This document shows positions 32,820 to 39,164 of a stretch of DNA of 64,000 nt, one piece after another. Below the pieces are notes generated by a model. The model had not been told where the DNA came from. It did not search any database and was given only the letters and a program-made list of their open reading frames with translations. Numbering within the stretch: position 1 is the first letter of the stretch; every line of letters starts with the position of its first letter. Source of the DNA: an uncultured Methylophilaceae bacterium (GTDB lineage Bacteria; Pseudomonadota; Gammaproteobacteria; Burkholderiales; Methylophilaceae); NCBI GenBank assembly GCA_905618945.1, contig CAJQTF010000011.1:62001-126000 (forward strand), in the 5' to 3' direction. Position numbers and translations under genes: made by a program.

Positions 32820-33520
32820 TGTCTAAAAATGAAAAAGATTGGTTTGCAACCCTGGCAGGAGAAAGAGTTGTTGGTATGGATAGCAAGACTAGATTAGAAG
32901 CTAGATTAGTACGTACGATATTAAAAGAAAGAGCTGATGAGATAAATAAAGAGATAAATAAAGAGATAAATAAAGATGATGGCCAACTTCGTAAAGCACT
33001 TATCAGTAAATTAGAAAAAGTAGGTTATTTAAAAAAAGAATCAACAAATTTAGAACAAAAAATTAAAGATAATATTAAATGGCTATTAGCATTATTTATG
33101 GGAGGTAGTTTTTTCGCATATGCTATAAAAGATGGGATTCATATTACAGATATCCAAGAAGTCCCAAGCACACGGATTGAAGTAACGGAAACATTTTGGG
33201 ATATTGTGATGGATGAAACGGGTAATAGATTAACTGCTTTTTGGCCAAAACAAAAAAAACCAATTACATCAAAAAAAATAAAAATTGTTAATGCAGCTGA
33301 TTGTTCTTCAGAACTGTTAACCCTAAATGGATGCCTAAAAGTACAAAACAAGCACCAAGCACAATTTAATATAGGTCTAATTTATGAACAAGGATTAAGC
33401 GGGGTAGAAAAAAATCCAGAGAAGGCTTACGAGTGGTATAAAAAATCGGCTGCTCAAGGTAATCAAAGAGCAAAATTTAATATTGAATATATGATAAGTA
33501 AGAAAATAATAAATAAATAG
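32819..33520 (+). CDS. membrane-anchored Sel1-repeat protein, candidate anti-sigma factor
   Basis: The 233-aa product has three parts. A charged cytoplasmic region (residues 1-85) opens with KDWFATLAGERVVGMDSKTRLEARLVRTIL. One membrane helix follows (about 86-103, IKWLLALFMGGSFFAYAI), then a periplasmic part ending in one to one and a half Sel1 repeats (AQFNIGLIYEQGLSGVEKNPEKAYEWYKKSAAQG). A cytoplasmic N-terminus, a single helix and translational coupling to an ECF sigma gene are typical of anti-sigma factors, so I infer that role. I see no classical zinc anti-sigma motif (HxxxCxxC). The motif ETFW after the helix also occurs in the secreted Sel1 protein downstream. Confidence 0.65.
   Translation: MSKNEKDWFATLAGERVVGMDSKTRLEARLVRTILKERADEINKEINKEINKDDGQLRKALISKLEKVGYLKKESTNLEQKIKDNIKWLLALFMGGSFFAYAIKDGIHITDIQEVPSTRIEVTETFWDIVMDETGNRLTAFWPKQKKPITSKKIKIVNAADCSSELLTLNGCLKVQNKHQAQFNIGLIYEQGLSGVEKNPEKAYEWYKKSAAQGNQRAKFNIEYMISKKIINK
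32939..32974 (+). repeat. three perfect 12-bp tandem repeats in the candidate anti-sigma gene
   Basis: GAGATAAATAAA occurs three times without mismatch and encodes EINK three times in the linker before the membrane helix. Because the unit is a multiple of three, slippage would change linker length but not the frame. Confidence 0.9.
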
Positions 33521-33523
33521 TTT

Positions 33524-33562
33524 ATTATCCTGACTTTTTTAAAAATGGTTACGTCTTATAGG
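33524..33562 (+). promoter_or_regulatory. putative ECF-sigma promoter of the secreted Sel1 gene
   Basis: ATTATCCTGAC (33524-33534) is identical to the motif before the sigma gene. It is followed by the same 16-nt spacing and by ACGTCTTATAGG (33551-33562). The start codon is 28 nt further on, after AAGGAAT. The -10 element lies inside the loop region of a terminator hairpin (33541-33578). Confidence 0.7.
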
Positions 33563-33578
33563 TGTAACCATTTTTTTT
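33541..33578 (+). terminator. Rho-independent terminator overlapping an ECF promoter
   Basis: AAAAATGGTTAC and GTAACCATTTTT form a 12-bp stem with an 11-nt loop, and the T-run totals eight. It should end the sigma/anti-sigma transcript. The loop holds the CGTCTTATAGG part of the next promoter. Confidence 0.8.
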
Positions 33579-33589
33579 AAGGAATAATA

Positions 33590-34897
33590 ATGCAACTCAA
33601 AAGAATAATATTAGTATTAGCACAGCTTGGACTAGTTTCTGCAATTGGAGTGACTGTAGCCAAACAAACCGATGAACCAATTAAAAAAATTGATGAAATA
33701 AGTAGCCTTAGTGAAGAAAGCTGTACACAAGAAACTTTTTGGACTACTTGGTTTGATAACTCAAATCAATTTAAAGGATTTGGAGTGCCACCTAGCCAGA
33801 AAGAAATTTCAAAAGCGCAGTATAGATTTGCAGAGAATTATCATAATGGCAAAGTATTAACAAAAGATTATCAACGTGCATTAGATTTATTTACGCGTGC
33901 GGCTGACTCAGGGCTGACTCAGGCAAATTTCAAATTAGGCCTAATTAATCATTATGGGCAAGGTAAGGCAAAAGATTTATCAGAGGCATATACATATTAT
34001 GAAAAAGCCGCTGTGCATAATAGCCCTGAGGCTCAATTCAACTTAGGGTTAATGAATCGATATGGACTAGGTCGCAATAAAGATCAATATAAAGCTTACG
34101 AATGGTTTTCAAAATCAGCAAAAGATCAAACAACTTTAGATATCAATCAATGCCAAATTAAAGCTGCTGGAGTTACTGAGGCACAATTTAACCTAGCTCA
34201 AATGCATCACTATGGGATTGGAACGATTAAAGATATGACTTTAGCTGCCAAATGGTATGAAAAATCAGCGGCAAATAATATGAAAGAAGCACAATTTAAC
34301 TTAGCAAAATTATTGCTATCTGGAGAGGGGATTAACTATGATTTTGATCGAGCCATGGAAAATTATAAGCTTGCAGCAGAACAGGGGCTTGCTGAAGCAC
34401 AACTTAACTTGGCTCAAATGTATCACTATGGACCAAGCCACATCCAAAATTATTTTGAAGCGTATGCGTGGTATAAAAAATCAGCTAAACAAGGAATGCA
34501 TGAAGCAGAGTTTAATTTAGGTTTAATGGCACACTATGGCCGAGGCACAAATAAAGATTATGTTGAAGCTATGAATCACTATCTTAAAGCATCTACTAAT
34601 TCTATCCCAGAAGCAGATTTAAATATTGCATTTTTGCATCACTATGGATTAGGTACATCAATAGATCTTGATAAATCTTTTGAATATTTTACAAAAGCTG
34701 CAAAGCATAACTTTCCACAAGCACAGTATCACTTAGGACTTCTATATAAGAATGGGCAGAGTGTAGAAAAAGATTTAGATCAAGCAAATTATTGGTTTGA
34801 AAAGGCTGCTGTACAAAATTTAGACGAAGCAAAGTTAATGACAGCAGCTTTAGCTCTAAGAGAGCCAAACGACGTTGACCTTTATATAGTTAACTAA
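33590..34897 (+). CDS. secreted Sel1-repeat protein (nine repeats)
   Basis: The 435-aa product begins with a signal-like hydrophobic stretch (LKRIILVLAQLGLVSAIGVTVA) and is otherwise made of about nine Sel1-like TPR-related repeats of 36 residues, e.g. EAQFNLAQMHHYGIGTIKD. The third repeat carries an insertion (TTLDINQCQIKAAG). Sel1 repeats are protein-interaction solenoids, so a periplasmic scaffold or sensor role is possible, but no enzyme domain is seen. It is preceded by its own copy of the ECF promoter, so it is the likely output or a regulator of the upstream sigma factor. It shares the ETFW motif and repeats with the candidate anti-sigma. Confidence 0.8.
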   Translation: MQLKRIILVLAQLGLVSAIGVTVAKQTDEPIKKIDEISSLSEESCTQETFWTTWFDNSNQFKGFGVPPSQKEISKAQYRFAENYHNGKVLTKDYQRALDLFTRAADSGLTQANFKLGLINHYGQGKAKDLSEAYTYYEKAAVHNSPEAQFNLGLMNRYGLGRNKDQYKAYEWFSKSAKDQTTLDINQCQIKAAGVTEAQFNLAQMHHYGIGTIKDMTLAAKWYEKSAANNMKEAQFNLAKLLLSGEGINYDFDRAMENYKLAAEQGLAEAQLNLAQMYHYGPSHIQNYFEAYAWYKKSAKQGMHEAEFNLGLMAHYGRGTNKDYVEAMNHYLKASTNSIPEADLNIAFLHHYGLGTSIDLDKSFEYFTKAAKHNFPQAQYHLGLLYKNGQSVEKDLDQANYWFEKAAVQNLDEAKLMTAALALREPNDVDLYIVN

Positions 34898-34905
34898 GGA
34901 AGATT

Positions 34906-35028
34906 ATGTATACACGTAAAAATTTTTATATGGTTATTTTAATTATATTAGCAATGTCTTTTTTAGTAGAAGCAGTTGAGAGTGGAAACCAAAAAATAAT
35001 TGATAAGATTAATGTTTCAGTACAGTAG
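34906..35028 (+). CDS. small secreted or membrane peptide, unknown
   Basis: This 40-codon frame (MYTRKNFYMVILIILAMSFLVEAVESGNQ and so on) starts 9 nt after the Sel1 gene stop with a good ribosome-binding site (AAGGAAG). It has an N-terminal hydrophobic segment that could be a signal peptide or anchor and a short polar tail. A strong terminator follows 19 nt after its stop, so it is probably the last gene of the ECF-controlled transcript. Confidence 0.5.
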   Translation: MYTRKNFYMVILIILAMSFLVEAVESGNQKIIDKINVSVQ

Positions 35029-35046
35029 ATTTCTCCGTGAGGATTT

Positions 35047-35078
35047 GGAAGGCTTTGGCCTTCCCTTTCTTTTTTTAG
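35047..35078 (+). terminator. Rho-independent terminator after the Sel1 unit
   Basis: GGAAGGC and GCCTTCC form a perfect 7-bp stem with a TTTG loop, followed by a T-rich tract. It falls inside the long version of the next ORF, arguing for a downstream start of that ORF. Confidence 0.8.
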
Positions 35079-35203
35079 TGGAATTATTAGTAATACTAAT
35101 TCTATTTATGATGATTGGTTGTTCAACACCTACAGTTGAAGTTGGAAAGGTAACAGTTGAAATCCAAGAACAAATTAAAATTGCTCATAAAGGAGAAGAG
35201 TAA
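35078..35203 (+). CDS. small putative lipoprotein, unknown
   Basis: The ORF track frame starts at TTG 35000, but its first third overlaps the 40-aa peptide and the terminator hairpin. A start at GTG 35078 gives 41 aa: a hydrophobic stretch, a lipobox-like MIGC and a short mature part (STPTVEVGKVTVEIQEQIK). Neither start has a clear ribosome-binding site. Its stop overlaps the ATG of the next gene (TAATG), which argues that the frame is translated. No family is recognised. Confidence 0.4.
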   Translation: MELLVILILFMMIGCSTPTVEVGKVTVEIQEQIKIAHKGEE

Positions 35204-35802
35204 TGAAGTTAGAGAAAGTATTTGTGTTAATACTTATTGTGTTTATGTTCGCTCTGCCATTCAGCTACGCTAAAGCTGGCGACTCCCAAGAAATTAAATA
35301 TAAAAATTGGACTGTTGATTTTTTTATTGATGACATCATAAGATATTCTACAAATGGATCTAATGTTAATGGGCATGTATTCGGATGGCTTATTAGGCCA
35401 GGGGCATGTGATGTCGACGTTTTATATTTAGCAATATCTACTTATAAGGCTAATGCTGTTTCTCTTAAAAATAAATTAAATGGGAAAATTTTTCCTTTAA
35501 AAGTATCTTTTCCTGAAATAACTAAAATCCCTGAAACAGTAAGAATTAAAACAGATTTTCTATCTGCGATGGACTATACCCCTTCATTAACCGTTGCAAA
35601 TTTTTCTCATTTTCATATGGGCCGTACTCTTGATTTAAGAATGAGGGAATTAAAAAAGATCAAAATTGAAGTAGATAGACCCTACTCAGACTTATTCGAT
35701 ATTACTTGGGATGAATATGATTTAAATGGATATATTGCAGCTAAAGAAAAAGCTCATGATATATGTGAACAACATAGTATTAAGCTAATGGCATCAAATT
35801 AG
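35203..35802 (+). CDS. secreted protein of unknown function
   Basis: The 199-aa product has a clear signal peptide (VFVLILIVFMFALPFSYAKA, cleavage probably near AKA-GD). The mature domain of about 175 residues contains KNWTVDFFIDDIIRYST and a region rich in beta-type residues, with two cysteines (PGACDVD, HDICEQH) that could form a disulfide. It is translationally coupled to the small lipoprotein. I do not recognise a family, and nothing in the sequence shows a catalytic motif. Confidence 0.6.
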   Translation: MKLEKVFVLILIVFMFALPFSYAKAGDSQEIKYKNWTVDFFIDDIIRYSTNGSNVNGHVFGWLIRPGACDVDVLYLAISTYKANAVSLKNKLNGKIFPLKVSFPEITKIPETVRIKTDFLSAMDYTPSLTVANFSHFHMGRTLDLRMRELKKIKIEVDRPYSDLFDITWDEYDLNGYIAAKEKAHDICEQHSIKLMASN

Positions 35803-35875
35803 TATACTTTGCGATATAGGGCTCATATATTTTATAAGTTAGTAATAATAAGAAAATTTCTAGTAAGATGCATAT

Positions 35876-36499
35876 ATGAATGCTCCCCAAGGTACAGAAG
35901 AATGGCTTAAAAAAAGACTAGGTAAGATTACTGGATCAACTATTCATAAAATAATGTCACTTAAAGAGAATTCATCAACAAGATTAAAATTATTGCAAGA
36001 TTTAACTCTGGAGCGTATATCCGGCTCACCAACAAAAAATATTGTGACAGGGCCTATGGCAAGAGGTTTAGAGCTTGAATCAGAAGCAAGAAATGCTTAC
36101 GAACTAAAAAATCAAAAAGTAATTTTAACTGGATTTATTGATCACCCTACAATAAAAGAAGCTGGAGCAAGTCCTGATGGCTTAGTCGGAGAAGACGGTT
36201 TAATCGAGATTAAATGTCTTAATATAAAAAATCATAATGATATTGTAATGAAACAAACTTTACCCAAGCAATATAATCTTCAAATTCAATTTCAATTGGC
36301 ATGCACAAATAGAGCATGGTGTGATTTTGTAGCTTACCATCCTGAATCCGATCATTCACTGTATGTAAAAAGGGTTTTACCTGAATATGACCTAATAAAA
36401 GAGATTCATGAAAAAGCAATTATTTTTGTAGGCGAAGTAGAAGAAAAATATAGAGCAATGAAGGAAAGAAATTCAGAAGAGGTTTATAAATACTTATAA
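35876..36499 (+). CDS. YqaJ / lambda-exonuclease-like viral recombinase nuclease
   Basis: The 207-aa protein starts GTEEWLKKRLGKITGS, the hallmark of the YqaJ/lambda Exo family, and has the PD-(D/E)XK catalytic set: a glutamate in MARGLELESEA (about residue 66-68), Asp101 in GASPDGLVG, then Glu111 and Lys113 in LIEIKC. These nucleases degrade one strand of double-stranded ends for single-strand annealing, usually with a Beta/RecT protein. No annealing protein or other phage gene is nearby, so it is an orphan. It starts with ATG and lies 12 nt upstream of another nuclease-fold gene, probably co-transcribed. Confidence 0.85.
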   Translation: MNAPQGTEEWLKKRLGKITGSTIHKIMSLKENSSTRLKLLQDLTLERISGSPTKNIVTGPMARGLELESEARNAYELKNQKVILTGFIDHPTIKEAGASPDGLVGEDGLIEIKCLNIKNHNDIVMKQTLPKQYNLQIQFQLACTNRAWCDFVAYHPESDHSLYVKRVLPEYDLIKEIHEKAIIFVGEVEEKYRAMKERNSEEVYKYL

Positions 36500-36511
36500 A
36501 TAAAATTTTTT

Positions 36512-37318
36512 ATGATCAATTTAAAGAGAAATAGTAAATTAGAATTAGTAGAAGCAAAAGGGATTCGTAGTCGCTCCTCCTCAATATATAGTCCAAATCA
36601 ATTAGAAGATTTTAAGATTAGCCGTGGTAAATTTAATGATTTTTTAACCTGCCAGCGATGTTTTTATTTAGATCGTGTTAAAGGCTTTCAAAGTCCTGGT
36701 ATGCCAGGATGGTCATTAAACGAAACTACAGATATCTTGCTGAAAAAAGAATTTGATATTTGTAGAGCAGAACAAACGCCCCATAGAATATTTATTGAAA
36801 ATGGATTAAACCATCTTGTACCTTTTAAACATCCAGAGATGGATAATTGGAGAAACTCTCTAAGTAAGGGGCTAATGTCTCGCTTTAAAGAGACTAATAT
36901 AATTTTATCTGGCGGCATTGATGATATCTGGCAAGATACTAAGACAAAAGATTTAATCGTTGTTGACTATAAGTCTCAAGCTAGTAATTATGAGGTAAGA
37001 ACAAATTATTATTTAGAATCCCCTTATCATCAAGGCTACAAAATTCAGATGGATTTTTATAATTACTTATTAACTGTTATGGGTTTTCAGGTAGGTTCAC
37101 TATCATATTTCTTAGTCGTAAATGCGGACCGTGGGGCAGAGGGCTTTCATGGGAAGTTAGATTTTAGCGAGACATTAGTGCCGTATTCCCATAATATTAC
37201 TTGGATAACGTCTAAAGTAGATGAAATGATCGAGCTAATAAATCAAAAGACAGTACCAGAATCTAATCCTAGTTGTGAAAACTGTGCATACTCTAGGCAT
37301 AGAGCTAAAGTAGATTAG
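36512..37318 (+). CDS. PD-(D/E)XK superfamily nuclease with four cysteines
   Basis: The 268-aa protein shows the PD-(D/E)XK pattern with Asp137 (GGIDDIW) and Asp152/Lys154 (IVVDYKSQ), followed by QMDFYNYLL. An N-terminal pair CQRC (residues 47 and 50, in FLTCQRCFYLDRVKG) and a C-terminal pair CENC (in PSCENCAYSRHR) bracket the core. This resembles the iron-sulfur-clamped nuclease domains of Cas4 and AddB, though those usually use one plus three cysteines. There is no CRISPR array. Its partner may be the lambda-Exo-like gene just upstream. It is convergent with the alternative oxidase, 3 nt apart. Confidence 0.75.
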   Translation: MINLKRNSKLELVEAKGIRSRSSSIYSPNQLEDFKISRGKFNDFLTCQRCFYLDRVKGFQSPGMPGWSLNETTDILLKKEFDICRAEQTPHRIFIENGLNHLVPFKHPEMDNWRNSLSKGLMSRFKETNIILSGGIDDIWQDTKTKDLIVVDYKSQASNYEVRTNYYLESPYHQGYKIQMDFYNYLLTVMGFQVGSLSYFLVVNADRGAEGFHGKLDFSETLVPYSHNITWITSKVDEMIELINQKTVPESNPSCENCAYSRHRAKVD

Positions 37319-37321
37319 ATA

Positions 37322-37936
37322 TTATTTTTTTAAAGAATCTTGATCTAATGTGTCGGCAAGACCATGGTTTACGACTGAATGGCCCCTTTCATCTTCTCGA
37401 ACGACTTTTATGACATCAATTAATTTTGCGTCACTTTTTAATTTCCAATAATCAATTGCTATTTGAGGCGCTGGTATATTCAGCTCCGGATTCTTTTCAA
37501 CCTCTTCTAAATAACCAGTATAACTAATGACAGCCTCTTCCTCAAAGTAACCTACTAATCTGTGAGCAGTTCGTGGAAAGAATACATATAAAATAAAATA
37601 GAAATGCCAGAATAATGCTTGGGCGAACAAAATCATTGCTCTTTCGATCCAGTTAGGTTTTGCAATCTCAATAAAAGTCATGAGGTGCATCCGTTCGTTT
37701 TCTGCTTCATCAAGTAGTAATTTTATCCAGCCACGATCATTTTGCATCTTTCTTAAACACTTTAAATGTATCCACATTCCAGCTACCATCCCTGGAACAC
37801 CGGCTATAGTTTCTAAGACTACAGCTCTATGCCCATATCTTTTAGCAAAGAAAGTATCAGCAAAAAATCGTAAGAATCTAGTAATACTTAAGGCAATAAA
37901 ATCGCTAAATGTTTCAGGTCGTCTATGCTCAATCAT
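37322..37936 (-). CDS. aox: alternative (cyanide-insensitive ubiquinol) oxidase
   Basis: AOX passes electrons from ubiquinol to oxygen without pumping protons. All diiron ligands can be seen: Glu42 in LETIAGVPG, Glu81 and His84 in EAENERMHLM, a glutamate in FEEEAVISYT (about 133), and Glu183/His186 in REDERGHS. Four glutamates and two histidines are the full set. The domain is complete from MIEHRRPETF. The track start at 37969 overlaps dsbA by 29 nt; the ATG at 37936 leaves 4 nt after the dsbA stop and loses nothing conserved, so I prefer it, but neither has a clear ribosome-binding site. It is probably co-transcribed with dsbA. Confidence 0.93.
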   Translation of the reverse strand: MIEHRRPETFSDFIALSITRFLRFFADTFFAKRYGHRAVVLETIAGVPGMVAGMWIHLKCLRKMQNDRGWIKLLLDEAENERMHLMTFIEIAKPNWIERAMILFAQALFWHFYFILYVFFPRTAHRLVGYFEEEAVISYTGYLEEVEKNPELNIPAPQIAIDYWKLKSDAKLIDVIKVVREDERGHSVVNHGLADTLDQDSLKK

Positions 37937-37940
37937 AAGG

Positions 37941-38579
37941 TTATTTTTTAGCTTTATCTTTTCTAACATTTTTGATAATAAAATTCATTATGTCGATAGC
38001 ATTTTTTTCGCCACCCGCCATTGTGCTAGAGGTAAAATATTTTCCATCTATGATCATTGTTGGAACTCCAGTTGCACCGGCCGCCTTAAATATTTTAAAT
38101 GAGCGGGATAGTTTTGATTTCATCGAAAATGAATTAAAGGCTGCTTCTACATCTTTTTTATCAAGTTTTCCATTAAGGGTAATCCAATTAATAAGTGCTT
38201 TTGTATCATTATGTTTGAATATTTTTTCTTTATGTATAGCATCAAATAATTTTTCATGTAATTTGTTTACAAGCCCTAAAGACTCCAAAGCATAATATGC
38301 TTTTGCAGATGGAACCCAATCTTTTCTTGGGATTGCTGGAATTCTTTTAAAGATAACGTCTTTAGGTAAATTATCTGCCCATTTGTCTAGATAAGGATCC
38401 ATAGTGTAGCAATGACCACAGCCGTACCAAAATAATTCAACTACTTCGATTTTGTCTTTTGATTCAGTAGGAATGACTTCTTTAGTGGGTTTAAAATTGA
38501 TGCCAGGCTCAGGCTGGACAGCAAAAACAAAGTTTGAAATTGCAATTAAAATTATAAATATTATTTTTTTCATATACAC
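37941..38579 (-). CDS. dsbA: thiol:disulfide interchange protein DsbA
   Basis: DsbA introduces disulfides into periplasmic proteins. A signal peptide (KKIIFIILIAISNFVFA) is followed by the thioredoxin-fold active site CGHC at residues 54-57 (FWYGCGHCYTMD) and the cis-proline motif GVPTMI near residue 174. The 212-aa length is typical. It lies 15 nt downstream of the SPOR gene and directly upstream of the alternative oxidase. The argS-SPOR-dsbA order is also known from other gammaproteobacteria. Confidence 0.94.
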   Translation of the reverse strand: MYMKKIIFIILIAISNFVFAVQPEPGINFKPTKEVIPTESKDKIEVVELFWYGCGHCYTMDPYLDKWADNLPKDVIFKRIPAIPRKDWVPSAKAYYALESLGLVNKLHEKLFDAIHKEKIFKHNDTKALINWITLNGKLDKKDVEAAFNSFSMKSKLSRSFKIFKAAGATGVPTMIIDGKYFTSSTMAGGEKNAIDIMNFIIKNVRKDKAKK

Positions 38580-38594
38580 CCTCTTTTAAATTTT

Positions 38595-39152
38595 TTAGTT
38601 AGATTTAGGCTTAGTAAGTTTGATTAAGTTCGCCTTAAATCCCTCTTTAATTAGTTTTTCACGCATATCTCTTGTTTTTACAAGCTCACTATATGGCCCA
38701 ACACAAACGCGGTGAAAAGCATTATCACCAATTTTGGCAGACATAATGACTGATTCGAAACCCATTAAAGCTAATTTAGCTTTTAAATTGTCTGCTGGAC
38801 TAACTTCTGAAAAAGCACCAACTTGTAAGTAGTAATTTACATCTCTATTTTGATCTGGATCAGCTGGTATATTATCATTTGCATAGTTTGAATTATCGAG
38901 AGGCAGGGCATCATAAAAATCAAACCCAGTGTCTGCATCAATGTTAATAACATCTTCATCTCCCAGTGCAGAATTAATTTCTATGCAAGCCCCCGCAGTA
39001 TCTTTTGATACAAATGGACTTTTGCCGCTTGTAATAAAAAGAGTAACAGCAATAGAAACAAGAATACCAAAAAGTAAACCAACAAATACCCCATTAGTAA
39101 AAGGAGTGCCTTCAGCTTTTTTTGCATGTTTAGTTCTATAATCATCTGCCAT
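38595..39152 (-). CDS. SPOR-domain membrane protein, FtsN-like
   Basis: The 185-aa protein has a short cytoplasmic N-terminus (MADDYRTKHAKKAEGTPF), one membrane helix at about residues 20-42 (GVFVGLLFGILVSIAVTLFIT), an acidic linker and a C-terminal SPOR domain (YYLQVGAFSEVSPADNLKAKLALMGFESVI and FHRVCVGPYSELVKTRDMREKL). SPOR domains bind denuded peptidoglycan at the division septum. Its position after argS matches ftsN or its relatives in other proteobacteria, so a cell-division role is likely but not proven. Confidence 0.85.
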   Translation of the reverse strand: MADDYRTKHAKKAEGTPFTNGVFVGLLFGILVSIAVTLFITSGKSPFVSKDTAGACIEINSALGDEDVINIDADTGFDFYDALPLDNSNYANDNIPADPDQNRDVNYYLQVGAFSEVSPADNLKAKLALMGFESVIMSAKIGDNAFHRVCVGPYSELVKTRDMREKLIKEGFKANLIKLTKPKSN

Positions 39153-39164
39153 AATTTCTTCCTT

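Noticed and set aside
36512-37318. Cas4, hence a CRISPR locus
   Set aside because: No repeat array or other cas gene is present, and the cysteine pattern is two plus two; only the broader PD-(D/E)XK assignment is supported.
35876-37318. Intact prophage
   Set aside because: Apart from the lambda-Exo-like gene there is no integrase, structural, lysis or annealing gene and no attachment repeat.
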